64,000 bases of DNA from Lacrimispora amygdalina (GTDB lineage Bacteria; Bacillota; Clostridia; Lachnospirales; Lachnospiraceae): the NCBI RefSeq assembly GCF_900205965.1, contig NZ_OAOF01000014.1:1-64000 (forward strand), written 5' to 3'. Positions within the stretch are counted from its first letter, which is position 1. The number at the start of each line of letters is the position of its first letter. Below the pieces are notes generated by a model. That model was given only the letters and a program-made list of their open reading frames with translations, searched no databases and had not been told where the DNA came from. Made by a program: the position numbers and the translations under genes. Below are positions 8,519-19,641 of this stretch, one piece after another.

Positions 8519-11500
8519 TTACAGTTCCTCCAAATACATTGATGTTAATTTCTTCACTGCTTAGCAGTACTGTCCAACCTTTACCCTTAAATACATCAGC
8601 ATAATCTTCCTGTTCAGGTAAAAGCCAAGCGATTTTCTTATCTTCCCAAGCCATTTCAGCCTCAGCTATAGTAGCTCCTGATGATTCATCTGATAGCTCA
8701 AAGCCAACAACACTTGGAGCCGGAATTCCATTGTTATGCATCTCAGTTGCGCATGTTATAGCGATATCATCAATGAAATCATCCATAATATCATTCCACT
8801 TCTCATCAACCACAATATCTGTGCTTGAAGTCACTTCAGGTGCATCATCTTCAGCAATAATTGTTCCAAGGTTGCTGTATATAGCCTTGCTCATTCCAAG
8901 CTTGGATAAGAAGATGGCAGTGCTATTAAACTGCATCACATTTACAAAATGCCAAAAGCCATTCCAGTCTGGTTCATATTTATCGGTTCTTGAATCAGGA
9001 ACATCATCGATAATTGCCACAACTTTAAGTGGTGCTCCCATCTTCATTCCAGCCATTTCTGTTAGAGAAACTTCAGCAAGCACGTCTATATTTCCCATAT
9101 CTTGACGAGGACGCCATGTTCCGAAAATAGCCTGACCGAAATCATCCACCTCATCTAATGAACCAACGGCATTAAGCACTGATTTCCATTTACCACTCCA
9201 CTCTCCATATAAAACCTGATTGCTCATCTGCTTCATGTCTACAATCGACATTGCAAACGATCTTGCGTGAGTCGCAAATAAGTCTTCTGCGTTTGGAATT
9301 GATAAATAATCAATTAATAATTCAAAGCCATTTTCCTTTTCAGGATTAATCGATTCAGCATTTGCACTCTTTACTGCCGGCTTATATACTTTCCCAGATG
9401 GCATTTTCACGGAGTTTAAAGTCTCCGTTCGGTAATCTCCCTGGCTTTTGAATACATTATGTACATCCTTATATGTAAGGGACCACACTCTATACTTACC
9501 GGATAGCATGATAGCCATACGCTTTAGTGTATCTTCCTCTACGATATCCTTGTGATAATAATAGCCGTCTGTAAATACAGCTATAGTCTTCTGATTTCCT
9601 GTCGTTCTCTTCGGTCTAATTACAAAATCAGGTCGAGACTTTACAGAAATACCCATAGATGCATCGAAGTCTACCTGTGGTTCGATTGTCCATAAGCTCT
9701 CACCAACCTGAAGAGAATAGCCTTCCTTCTCATTAACCAATGTCTTATGAATTCTAATTGGTCTTTCTGCGGTACTCATCTTTTCAAAAGCACCAACAAA
9801 TTCTCTTTCAAGCTCACTATCAAACAAATGATTTGTATCTACTTGTGAAAGCTTTTTGATTTCAGTTCTATTTTCTTTTCCACTTAAAATTGTCTTTAAA
9901 AGTGTTATTGCAGAATCTCTAGAAATCTCACCAATATGCTGACTCTGTCTGTATGCATATAGACACTTGTAGCAACCATCTTTCTGAGGATCATCATTAC
10001 AACTACAATGTTCCATAGTCTCTAACGCGCCCTCAAAAACATCTATAATACCGTTTTCCTCATTCATGAGCTGCTTAAGATAGCCTGTTCCACCGGGCAC
10101 AGAATCATATATAACCAAATACTGTTTTCTATAATCAGCCTCAGGAACCGGAACCTCACTAACAGTTGCTCTTAAATGATCAACATTACCAAACTTCTTT
10201 TTCATTCCAAGCATGAATGCAGCTACGAAGGATTCGACTCTCACATTTGTAGCATCCATTGTTGTCGCTGGAATTAAAAGACGCAAAGCCTCGGTTTCAA
10301 ACTCTCTATACAGGAAGAGACACTCTTCAAAAGGATCTGTAACAATAGTATTATCCTTTACCATCTTACAGAAACGAGAATGCTTAGGTTTTTCACCCTG
10401 AACTTGAATCTTTCCGCAATATTTACAGATAGTGAATCCTTTTCTAACACCTTCATGTCCTGCGACAAGAAGTTTATCTCCAGTGATTGATTGTTCACCG
10501 AAGTTAATCTCACGCATCGTTGCTTTCTGAAGAAATTCATAACCCCACTTGAATTCTTTGTTATCCATTTCAAATGCCTGGATAACATCCTTATCTTCAT
10601 CTACCTCTACAAGAAGCTCCTTGTCATAGAACATAGATGCACGATCTTCACTGTCATCACCGATTTGGCTTTCTTCCTCTTTCATGTTGGAATATACCAT
10701 CTGTACCTTGAACATTGAGCGTACCTGCCCAGCATCTGCCCAACCCGGATTACCGCACTTAGGGCATACGTGTGCTGGCGTACTTGAATCCTCAATTGAA
10801 GCATGAGAACAGTTCGGACATAATCTCCATGGCTCAACTTTAGCAGTATTAATGTCTACCTGATCAATCGTAAGTTTATGTCCACCCGCATAGAAACTAT
10901 TTAAAGGCGCGAACTCGCTAATTGCAGACGAAGCAGACCTATTGTATTCATAGGTCGTACTTTCATATTTATTCTTCTCTCTATCGTTCTCGTCTTTTTC
11001 AACCCTTGTAAGGACTGCCTTTAATACAATTCCAGCCTCAGGGAATGCATAGTTTGGCAATAATCCCGCATCAGAAAGGAAGTTGAAAACATTCTTCTCG
11101 TTAATTTTTGCAACAACGCTTGTCCAAGCAGCACGTTCTGCTTTTAATTCTTTAATCTGTTCATCGTAAGATGAATCCTGTGGCTTATCCTCAAGAGCTT
11201 TAATCATCTTGTTAAGCTCTTTTATACTGCTCTGGATACCATCACGCTGTTTCTTTAAATCATAAAATTCATTGTAAATCTTTATATGCATAGGGCTATT
11301 AGTTGTACCTTCGCCCATAGCAAATGCTTTAATATCTTTGATTGAGTTTTCGTCAAGACCATCCCCATTTCCTGGATTTACGGAAAATGTCTGGATAAAC
11401 ATTCTTACAAGCTTTGCCATGTTGTTCTGAACATAGTAAAGGAAGTTATTTGGGAATCGATCTTTTGAAGTATCGTCCAATTTAGCTAAGCATTGACTTA

Positions 11501-14500
11501 CTTTATCCGGTACCAATGCAGTTCCAGATTTAACCCAGCAGTCCATACAATAGGCAGTAAACTGTCTTGCAAGTACTGCGGATGCCTTAAGAAACACCTT
11601 TGGAGGTTCAACAGCTCCAGCTATCATTTCCATCGGATCCTGATAGAAATAGAGATCATGAGGTCTAGCATTAGCAATTGCAACAGTTAATGCATTACCA
11701 TCTTTACGTCCACCACGTCCTGCTCTTTGGGCATAGTTTGCCTGTGCAGGCGGAATAGAACTAAGGATAACCGTAGACAAGTCTCCAATATCAATACCCA
11801 TTTCAAGAGTAGGTGTACACGACAAAAGATTTGGATCCCATGGTTTTTGTTTATCTTTAGACTTTTTGAATTCACGCTCTAAATTCTCACGGTCGTCTCG
11901 TTCAAGTAAGCCAGTATGCTCCTTTGCAACAATACGAACAAGCTCACCCTGGCTATATAATTTGCCATAAAAATCCAATCTTTTATCTTCTGCGATATGC
12001 ATATGACCATTGCAATCATGCCTTGTACAGCATGCACCATCAAAGAATTCCGCATCCGATTCTGACATAGATATTTGGGTACCGCACTCATCACAAACAA
12101 GCTGCTTAACTTTGCTTGTTACCCTACATTTTTCAGGATTAATTGACCAAACATCGACGTTATCAGGAGTTTCTACCTTATCCAAAACTCCTACTTTCGT
12201 AAGTTCCTCAAGAATAATCTTCATGATATCAGAAGCATCCGAATCCAATGAAAACATTGGAAGATACTTATTAATCCACTTTGAATACCATGACTTACTC
12301 TCAATACCATCAAATCCCTTTAATTTCTTAGAACCACGATTGATGGCAACAAACTTAGGAACATTAAGACCTCTGTTTACTCCAGGAAGCCATTTTTTTC
12401 GTTCATTAGAAAGATGATAATAGTTGGCTCCATTATTAATGAATTGCTCGAAAGCATAGTAAGTAAAGGCACCATTTGTTTTCATCTGATATAAAACACC
12501 TAGTACCATCCTTGTAAATGTTTCTACATCTGCGCTCTGTAGTCTACCTACTTCGTTCGCAACTCTTTCCATTATTCCTGGAATCGCTTTTTCGTACTCA
12601 AAAGAAAGTACCGAACATCCAGCCTTTTCAAGAGTTCTACCGATTCTTGAAAGGATTCCATACTCCATGAGGATTTCATATTTAAATCTCTGCTCTACAA
12701 AACTTAACAGTGTAGCTGCATCTTCATCTTTTCGAAGTGTACCTTCATTGCACATTCTCTCGTATGCGCGCATCCACGTAAGATTTGCAGGTATAAAATT
12801 GGCAACAAAATAATCGTCACCAAGATAATTTTTCCAGTAAGAAACAACCCTCTGAATAAACTCATCAAAAGAGTATTCTTCAGAATCAATGTTAATAAAC
12901 TGAGTTATTGCGGTTCTGAGTCCAAACTTCCAAGTTCTTGAATTATAGAATCCTGCATGATGAGCAGCATCCTGAACATTATCAGTAAATGCTAAAAGTT
13001 TCTTATCATCATTGAACTTTGACGCATACAGCTCCGATATTCCCGCACTTATAGCAGTCGCACTTCTTAAACCTATAAGAGACATTGTTCCCTTACCATT
13101 ACAGAAAGGACACTTATAGGCTTTAGAATTATTTCTACCTTCCGTCTTTAAGTCTGGTACCCAAATCGGAATCGTTTTATGTCCATTTGAGCATAGAGTT
13201 CTATTTGGCTCATCAAACATAATCTCCATACATTCAGGACATAATCTCATACGATTATTAAGATTAAACGCCTCTTCACCTTCCTTGTGTGGGAACATTA
13301 TTCTCACTTTGGAATCACCAGAGAAGAATGCATTGTAAAAAGCCCTAATATCTCTTATTTCTACACTGCCATTATCCTCTACAGATGCCCAACCAGTCTG
13401 TCCACACTCACGGCAATTGATTACCGGCAAATAATGTTTTGCCTGATGTTCATTAAGATCTGTTGAAAGTGCATATTTAATATCCTTTTCTGCCACTTCG
13501 CCAACAAGTCTTCTTAACTCTCGCATCCATACCTGAACTTGAACATTTAAAAACGGACGAAGTTTGCCCGATGATGTTCTAGTTCTGGCATGAGAAATCA
13601 GAGCATAAAGTGCATCGATAACGATACATGCAAGCTCTTCACCCAATTCACCCAATAACGGGAATCGCTTAATCAAGTTTTCATATGCAAAAGAATTCTG
13701 CATATATGAGCCCTTAGCTTCCGCAATAATACTCTGCGTAAAGTTGTGATGCATAAGCTTCTTTCCAAGTTCAACCCTAGCATCATCACTCATGATATTA
13801 GCTATTGCTGTGCCATCTTCAAGCCAGCATTCTGCGGCGGCATAAAGATATTCTTTTTCATCTTCCCCAGAAGATAATTCCTTTACTCGAAGAGCTTCTT
13901 CTCTTGAAGGTATTTTATAATCAGTTACATCATATCCAGCAAAGAACTCTTCCGAAGACAAACGATCTTCAGTAACAACTGCATCCTCATCAAATATTTC
14001 TCCAAATACATCTGAAGCATATTCTCGAATACTCTTAGCACTATCTTTTGCACCCATTGTTGCAGAAGTTCCGATGCAACAGATTTGTCCAGGCAACACA
14101 TTAAGACGTGCTTTTAATCTTCTAAGAAGGCACGCCAAATCTGTTCCTTGAGCTCCATCAAATGTATGAAGCTCATCAACAGCAATATATTTTAATGTAT
14201 CCGGAAGATTGTTCTTCCATAATTCAGCATCCTTAGGTCTAACTAAGAGATAATCCAACATCTTATAGTTAGTCATAAGAATATCTGGTGGTGCGGCAAG
14301 AAGTGTCTCATGATCTGTAATTACTTTGTCCGGAAGCATCATCTTCGCAGATGAATGCTCCTGGCCTCCGACATACATTCCAACACGAATTCCAGCAGAC
14401 TTAAGTTCTTCGCTACCATCAACTAGCTCCGCAATACGCTTAGACTGATCTGACGCCAAGGCATTCATCGGGTAAATAATTAACGCCTTAATTCCTTTTT

Positions 14501-14861
14501 CCCCACGATGCTTATAGCAATATTCAAGAATAGGATAAAGGAAACACTCTGTTTTACCTGAACCAGTTCCTGTAGCAATTAACGTAGATCTACCATCTTC
14601 ACCTGTAAGACGTTCAAAGGCTCTTTGCTGATGAACATATGGGCTAAACGGCTGATGAATCGCCTCAAATAAATTTTTATCCCCTTCATAAACACGGAAA
14701 GGCAGACGCACTGCAACATATGGCTCATGAAACACTGCATCTTTTGTGTTTAGCATATTCCTAATAGACCCTTTGAATATCGGGTTCGTTATAGGAAATG
14801 ATGTATCAATATAATCAATCAGGCCTTCCTGATATTGTCTTGCAAGAATTGATGGTAACAT
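8511..14861 (-). CDS. DrmA/DrmB-like fused helicase with DUF1998 and C-terminal nuclease-like domain
   Basis: A 2116-residue protein. It has Walker A ATGTGSGKT near residue 97 and DELH near 228, then zinc ribbons with CxxC pairs near 483, 585 and 923. The second helicase lobe has TLEMGIDIGD near 1020 and QRAGRGGRKDG near 1048. Further CxxC pairs lie near 1352-1372 and 1480. The DUF1998 signature SVPGGTGYLKQL is near 1588, followed by a cysteine cluster at about 1620-1634. Beyond that, RPDFVI near 1742 and IAVFTDGYYYH near 1767 with a following K-R helix resemble a Vsr/DUF559-type nuclease. DISARM usually keeps DrmA and DrmB separate, so this looks like a fusion; Druantia DruE is an alternative relative. 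The start is the ATG at 14861, seven bases after GGAGG, rather than a TTG at 14876. Confidence 0.75.
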   Translation of the reverse strand: MLPSILARQYQEGLIDYIDTSFPITNPIFKGSIRNMLNTKDAVFHEPYVAVRLPFRVYEGDKNLFEAIHQPFSPYVHQQRAFERLTGEDGRSTLIATGTGSGKTECFLYPILEYCYKHRGEKGIKALIIYPMNALASDQSKRIAELVDGSEELKSAGIRVGMYVGGQEHSSAKMMLPDKVITDHETLLAAPPDILMTNYKMLDYLLVRPKDAELWKNNLPDTLKYIAVDELHTFDGAQGTDLACLLRRLKARLNVLPGQICCIGTSATMGAKDSAKSIREYASDVFGEIFDEDAVVTEDRLSSEEFFAGYDVTDYKIPSREEALRVKELSSGEDEKEYLYAAAECWLEDGTAIANIMSDDARVELGKKLMHHNFTQSIIAEAKGSYMQNSFAYENLIKRFPLLGELGEELACIVIDALYALISHARTRTSSGKLRPFLNVQVQVWMRELRRLVGEVAEKDIKYALSTDLNEHQAKHYLPVINCRECGQTGWASVEDNGSVEIRDIRAFYNAFFSGDSKVRIMFPHKEGEEAFNLNNRMRLCPECMEIMFDEPNRTLCSNGHKTIPIWVPDLKTEGRNNSKAYKCPFCNGKGTMSLIGLRSATAISAGISELYASKFNDDKKLLAFTDNVQDAAHHAGFYNSRTWKFGLRTAITQFINIDSEEYSFDEFIQRVVSYWKNYLGDDYFVANFIPANLTWMRAYERMCNEGTLRKDEDAATLLSFVEQRFKYEILMEYGILSRIGRTLEKAGCSVLSFEYEKAIPGIMERVANEVGRLQSADVETFTRMVLGVLYQMKTNGAFTYYAFEQFINNGANYYHLSNERKKWLPGVNRGLNVPKFVAINRGSKKLKGFDGIESKSWYSKWINKYLPMFSLDSDASDIMKIILEELTKVGVLDKVETPDNVDVWSINPEKCRVTSKVKQLVCDECGTQISMSESDAEFFDGACCTRHDCNGHMHIAEDKRLDFYGKLYSQGELVRIVAKEHTGLLERDDRENLEREFKKSKDKQKPWDPNLLSCTPTLEMGIDIGDLSTVILSSIPPAQANYAQRAGRGGRKDGNALTVAIANARPHDLYFYQDPMEMIAGAVEPPKVFLKASAVLARQFTAYCMDCWVKSGTALVPDKVSQCLAKLDDTSKDRFPNNFLYYVQNNMAKLVRMFIQTFSVNPGNGDGLDENSIKDIKAFAMGEGTTNSPMHIKIYNEFYDLKKQRDGIQSSIKELNKMIKALEDKPQDSSYDEQIKELKAERAAWTSVVAKINEKNVFNFLSDAGLLPNYAFPEAGIVLKAVLTRVEKDENDREKNKYESTTYEYNRSASSAISEFAPLNSFYAGGHKLTIDQVDINTAKVEPWRLCPNCSHASIEDSSTPAHVCPKCGNPGWADAGQVRSMFKVQMVYSNMKEEESQIGDDSEDRASMFYDKELLVEVDEDKDVIQAFEMDNKEFKWGYEFLQKATMREINFGEQSITGDKLLVAGHEGVRKGFTICKYCGKIQVQGEKPKHSRFCKMVKDNTIVTDPFEECLFLYREFETEALRLLIPATTMDATNVRVESFVAAFMLGMKKKFGNVDHLRATVSEVPVPEADYRKQYLVIYDSVPGGTGYLKQLMNEENGIIDVFEGALETMEHCSCNDDPQKDGCYKCLYAYRQSQHIGEISRDSAITLLKTILSGKENRTEIKKLSQVDTNHLFDSELEREFVGAFEKMSTAERPIRIHKTLVNEKEGYSLQVGESLWTIEPQVDFDASMGISVKSRPDFVIRPKRTTGNQKTIAVFTDGYYYHKDIVEEDTLKRMAIMLSGKYRVWSLTYKDVHNVFKSQGDYRTETLNSVKMPSGKVYKPAVKSANAESINPEKENGFELLIDYLSIPNAEDLFATHARSFAMSIVDMKQMSNQVLYGEWSGKWKSVLNAVGSLDEVDDFGQAIFGTWRPRQDMGNIDVLAEVSLTEMAGMKMGAPLKVVAIIDDVPDSRTDKYEPDWNGFWHFVNVMQFNSTAIFLSKLGMSKAIYSNLGTIIAEDDAPEVTSSTDIVVDEKWNDIMDDFIDDIAITCATEMHNNGIPAPSVVGFELSDESSGATIAEAEMAWEDKKIAWLLPEQEDYADVFKGKGWTVLLSSEEININVFGGTVNE

Positions 14862-14882
14862 CTTGCCTGCCTCCAATCTTAA

Positions 14883-17800
14883 TTAAACTAACCTTTTCTC
14901 AAAATGATGCCATGCTTCTTCATAATCTGATAATCTATTACACTTGAAGAATGGTGGAATATAAAGCTTTTTGAATAGAACTTCCTCATCACCAAGGTAT
15001 CCAGCTTTATTCTCAATCTCCACAGGCATCGTCTCTATTCTTACATGTGAATTCCATTCTTCTTTTGAACAACCTATCCCATTAATACTTCTACTATTTG
15101 TATAAACGATTTTGCCTTCCTGATCATACCAAGTATCTTGTTCGTACATTTGCATTACTGGGAACTGTACTTTATAAATGGTTTTAAGCTGCTCTAGTGT
15201 CATTCCTAATTCCATTGCGACTAATACATCTAATTCAAGTAGTGCTTGTCTTCTTTGATAATCATTTCTAATCGGTGTGTTACTATTCCACTGTTGTGAG
15301 ATATCACTAAAAGTATCCTTTGGTAAAAGTTCACTTTCTTTTCCCCACTCACACTCTCGATAACTGTCTCTATATTCTTCTTCCCAAAGACTTGAATAAT
15401 TTGAAGAAAGACAATTAAGTAGCAATGCTCTAATTCTAATGTCATCCGCAAATCGACTCTCAGTCATTAATGGGAATGAAGAAAACGTGTCAAAATGTGC
15501 ATTAGATTTTCCTGTCACCCTCATGTAATAATCATATGGCAATGAAGCCATTGCCCCAGCAATAATTGCTACATCACTTTTTACAACCATTCCAAATATT
15601 CCATTAATATAGGAAGTTCCAGGCGGAAGAATCGATGTATAAAGCGATCGTTCGCTAGTAAGGTTAAGCATCTTTCTCGAACATATCATATAATTCTGAT
15701 TAAACTTATTCCCCCAATTTGTGTCTATTATTGCCGTAGAAAAATCCTTTTTATTTGCAATATCATAGTTTACTCTTGGAAGATAATCTTCAGGTATAAT
15801 ACTTAAATCAACCGTATCATAATCGCTATTTAATTCACACTTGACTCTAGATGATTTATTAAACGGATTAGCCAATCCTATATGTGGCCCCGAATATATT
15901 GCTGATTCTAACGAATCTGGAATATGCACTTCTCTTCTAATTATTTTCTTTTTTTGATCATTAGCCTCGTGCCACATTTCCGAACAAACAATATTTGTAC
16001 CCAAGGCCTTTATCTGCATATTATAATTTGCAAAGCATTTTAAAACTGAAATATATTCGTTTAGGTGGATTATTGGTAATCTTGCTTCCATCCAAAGATC
16101 ATTTCCATCAAATACACGAGCAAAAATCTTTAATTCTTCCTTTGATACGCCAATAATGCGATTCTTATGGCCCCTAAGTTCCCAGTTACCTTCATTATTT
16201 TTCAATCCTGGGACATCTGCATCACCAAGCTTATCCGAATAACATTCCTCAATTGTAGATGGATCTAACAAATTTGATATCACTTCAAAAAACTCACCAG
16301 GGGAATTAGAATATACATTAAGGCTAAAATTGGTATTGTGATGGACCTCATCAAATAGCTTTAATTCGTTCGTAAACTGAAAATGTTTTCTAAGTTTTGG
16401 ATAAAGTATTCTTCTTAAGCGCCCACCATTTGGATCATCAAAAATACCATTTGGATGAACAAATGCACTTATAGAGTCACTATTTCCAATCTCCCATGCT
16501 AATGGCAAAAAACATTTATATAAATTCGTTTGTTGCCCTTTCAGTGAAGAATATAGCATTTCTGTATTTAAAACATTCTGCGTTCCTGTAACGCCTACAT
16601 ACTCAGACAAATATAAGCTATATATATCTTTGTTCTTTAGAATGTTTTCTCTATTATCTGCCACTTGTGAAGCACTTAATTTTTTCACTGACAGAATTGG
16701 GTTTTTGTCACCCAAAACTGCCTGTTCATTCCAACTTGTTTTTAACCAAGGTGGATTTCCTATAATACAATCAAATCCTCCTCTTTCAGCAAATACATCT
16801 GCAAATTCAAGTTCCCAATGATTAAATTTTTGTTCCATTGCAACTTGGTTCGCTATATTAAGACGTTCATGTCTCTTTCTTAGTTCATCTAAATTAACTC
16901 TTCCTAATGTTGCATATTGAGCCTGAAATTCTAAAGCGATTTGGGAACCTTCTGTTACAAGGTTAATTCTTCCCGCATCATCATATGATGCATTTCCTTG
17001 ACTATCTACAAAACTCAACTGACCAGTAGTATTCGTTGAAACAGATCCAATTGTTCCTTCAAGCAACAATGACATCTCAAAAAAGAATGTTTGTCTATCT
17101 GGTAATAATTCTGCTTTTTCGATTGGCCAAAACCAAAGCGAGCACCAATAATCCATTGCTGCTTTTAATCTGGCATATGGCCCTGCGTTATTCATGTGTT
17201 CAGATTTGAATAATTCTTTATAAATAGCATCCTTTTCCCTAGTTGTTAAATGCGTTCCTTCTGCCACATCCTCATATCCATATATACTAAGTGGTTCAAA
17301 GGTAGCCTCTTCGACTTTCTTTCTCAACTCAACTGTTTTTTTCCATAAGTCATCAATCCTTTCTGAGAGGCTAAGCAAAGTCTTAATGTCATTTTCATCG
17401 TACTTCTTAGTAAATTCTTTTCTCCACGAATTTATGAATTTTATTTTTTCCGGTTCTAAAGCTTTAATTACTTTATCAGAATAATTAGCCATTCCCGGAT
17501 CGCCTAAAAGGAAATGATAAATTTCCTTTGTTCTAGTCTGCTGTCTATCTTTCGTTCGTGTCTCACTTGGCATAATTCTTCTAGGAGCATTGTCATACCA
17601 TTTCCCAGCCTCTAATGCAGACTGTGAATATACCTGTCGTCTTGCTCCAATAAGTGAATTACCATTTACAAGCTGTGTACCAAACCACGGTACATAAGCA
17701 CCTTTATAAATAGTATTTAGCCATAACGAAACCTCCGCTAACTCAACAGCTATCGGATTCAAATCACAACCATATACATTTCTATCTGCAATAAACATTT

Positions 17801-19640
17801 TTACTTTTTGCAATTCTTCAAAACGTTTATCGTAACTTATTGTCTCTCCAAGTTCTTCCTGCTTCTTTGTAAGATATGCTTCTGCAAGCTGATTAATAGT
17901 TTCATTTAAGAATGCAGCACTTCCCATCGCAGGCTCACATACTGTTAGATGTAGAATTTCATCAGCGGTCTTATCTTTCAAAAGCTCTTTAAGAGCATAC
18001 TTAACAAGGCACTTAGTAAGCACCTCAGGAGTATAATATGATGCTGACTTCTCACGTTCTCTTCCAGCGAGTCGATATATGAAGGTTCCCTTCTCATACA
18101 TTCGAAGTTGACCTTTCTTCTCTCCCGACTCATAACGAACACGTTCCGTCTTTTCGTCATAATTAACTAATTCATTCTCTTTTACAAAATATCCAACATC
18201 TAATTCGTTGAATTTATCTCCAGCTCTCTTTACTTCATAAAGATCTTCCTCTGCAATAAAACCTCTATAGCTAAGAAGGGCCTCATATACTGCACCCATC
18301 TGGTTAATGCCAAGAGCCGAATATGATATTCTTCCTCTTCTTTCTTTAGAATTTCTTGGCCTTGAGATGCTCATCAAGTCAACAATCTGTAGCATTGCGC
18401 AATTTCGAAGTCTTGCCTTTGTAATAAGCTTCGTAAATTCAGGATCGAAGATATGTGCTTTTAAAGCTTCAATAGTAAAAGCATCATGCATAGATGTTTT
18501 CTCAATTGCTTTTTTGTACTTTTCCAAGTTTTCCGGATAACCAAAATAAGTCATATGGAAAAGTTTTTTTAGAGTATCATCGATATAATAGCCTTCAGAT
18601 AAAACTTCACTATCTTCCTTCACTTGATCACACACATCGCGAAGTCCTTCAAGAGAATATCCTTGTACGTATGTCTGAGACTTCATTGGCGCGTAACCTA
18701 GCTCTGGTCTGGCCTCGATAAAAAGCATGAAGAGAAAACGATACATATATCTAAGACATTCCAGAGTAAGTTCAGAAGCATCCACAGGGTTTCCATCCAG
18801 ATTGATTCCCTGTCTTGTTTTCATATCATAGATAACTTCATTTCCAAGTATCTCTATACTTTCTCTTAATGCATATTTAAGTGCATCAGAGACACCTGCA
18901 CTATGTTTATGCGAGTTTTCATCTAAGGCATCCAATACACTTGCACCATCAACTGGGCACAGGCTCTCCTTATGAAGAAGAACAGTCATGGCCATAAAAG
19001 TCGACTCTTCATGTCGACTATAAATATCTTCCATCATGAACTGAAGATATCTCTTTTCATTCCATTTATTTCTGTCGATTAACGCAATCTGATTGATTCC
19101 AAATAACAGGATAAATCTAGGTGCTTCTTCTCCTGCAAAGAATAATTTTGCAAGGATCTCATCATTCGAAATATCAACCGATGCGCCATTTTCATCCTCA
19201 TCGTCACTCTTTTCAAAAATATAGCCCTGAAGGATATCATCATCGCGTTCTGCTGCAACAGACAAAAAAGCCCATAATAAAGGTGCTCCATTTGCTTTAG
19301 TAACTTCATGAAAGATAGGTACGTTTAAGCCATCCGCCACTTCTTCCGAAACACTATTTATTGATTCATATCCCAGCGCCTTTAAGTATAGAGTCGCAAG
19401 CTCCTGAATCATCGGTTTGCTCACTTCTTCATTTTTAGAGCGAAGATATCTATCACGAATGTTATAGTACTGTGTTCTTACATCACGAAGTCTTTTCCAT
19501 GGTAATTGGATTTCTTCATCCTTCTCTTTTTGCTTCCACTTCTTTATGGTGTCTTCAGCATTATCCTGAAAAATAGAAGTGAAGTAATGGTTTGTGTAAT
19601 ATTCATTTTTATTTTCAATTCCTGTTAGAATCATTTCCAT
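14883..19640 (-). CDS. DrmMI/PglX-like adenine-specific DNA methyltransferase
   Basis: A 1585-residue N6-adenine methyltransferase of the Eco57I/PglX kind. The S-adenosylmethionine motif reads EPAMGSAAF near residue 567, a VYGCDLNPIAVELAEVSLW motif follows, and the catalytic NPPW lies near 962. The N-terminal 500 residues and C-terminal 500 residues probably hold recognition and scaffold parts. In class 1 DISARM an adenine methylase of this type marks host DNA as self and is encoded next to the SNF2 helicase DrmD, as here. One base separates it from the drmD-like gene, and the ribosome site GGAGTG lies eight bases before the ATG. A stand-alone type IIG-like enzyme is less likely given the flanking helicases. 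Confidence 0.78.
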   Translation of the reverse strand: MEMILTGIENKNEYYTNHYFTSIFQDNAEDTIKKWKQKEKDEEIQLPWKRLRDVRTQYYNIRDRYLRSKNEEVSKPMIQELATLYLKALGYESINSVSEEVADGLNVPIFHEVTKANGAPLLWAFLSVAAERDDDILQGYIFEKSDDEDENGASVDISNDEILAKLFFAGEEAPRFILLFGINQIALIDRNKWNEKRYLQFMMEDIYSRHEESTFMAMTVLLHKESLCPVDGASVLDALDENSHKHSAGVSDALKYALRESIEILGNEVIYDMKTRQGINLDGNPVDASELTLECLRYMYRFLFMLFIEARPELGYAPMKSQTYVQGYSLEGLRDVCDQVKEDSEVLSEGYYIDDTLKKLFHMTYFGYPENLEKYKKAIEKTSMHDAFTIEALKAHIFDPEFTKLITKARLRNCAMLQIVDLMSISRPRNSKERRGRISYSALGINQMGAVYEALLSYRGFIAEEDLYEVKRAGDKFNELDVGYFVKENELVNYDEKTERVRYESGEKKGQLRMYEKGTFIYRLAGREREKSASYYTPEVLTKCLVKYALKELLKDKTADEILHLTVCEPAMGSAAFLNETINQLAEAYLTKKQEELGETISYDKRFEELQKVKMFIADRNVYGCDLNPIAVELAEVSLWLNTIYKGAYVPWFGTQLVNGNSLIGARRQVYSQSALEAGKWYDNAPRRIMPSETRTKDRQQTRTKEIYHFLLGDPGMANYSDKVIKALEPEKIKFINSWRKEFTKKYDENDIKTLLSLSERIDDLWKKTVELRKKVEEATFEPLSIYGYEDVAEGTHLTTREKDAIYKELFKSEHMNNAGPYARLKAAMDYWCSLWFWPIEKAELLPDRQTFFFEMSLLLEGTIGSVSTNTTGQLSFVDSQGNASYDDAGRINLVTEGSQIALEFQAQYATLGRVNLDELRKRHERLNIANQVAMEQKFNHWELEFADVFAERGGFDCIIGNPPWLKTSWNEQAVLGDKNPILSVKKLSASQVADNRENILKNKDIYSLYLSEYVGVTGTQNVLNTEMLYSSLKGQQTNLYKCFLPLAWEIGNSDSISAFVHPNGIFDDPNGGRLRRILYPKLRKHFQFTNELKLFDEVHHNTNFSLNVYSNSPGEFFEVISNLLDPSTIEECYSDKLGDADVPGLKNNEGNWELRGHKNRIIGVSKEELKIFARVFDGNDLWMEARLPIIHLNEYISVLKCFANYNMQIKALGTNIVCSEMWHEANDQKKKIIRREVHIPDSLESAIYSGPHIGLANPFNKSSRVKCELNSDYDTVDLSIIPEDYLPRVNYDIANKKDFSTAIIDTNWGNKFNQNYMICSRKMLNLTSERSLYTSILPPGTSYINGIFGMVVKSDVAIIAGAMASLPYDYYMRVTGKSNAHFDTFSSFPLMTESRFADDIRIRALLLNCLSSNYSSLWEEEYRDSYRECEWGKESELLPKDTFSDISQQWNSNTPIRNDYQRRQALLELDVLVAMELGMTLEQLKTIYKVQFPVMQMYEQDTWYDQEGKIVYTNSRSINGIGCSKEEWNSHVRIETMPVEIENKAGYLGDEEVLFKKLYIPPFFKCNRLSDYEEAWHHFEKRLV

Positions 19641-19641
19641 G

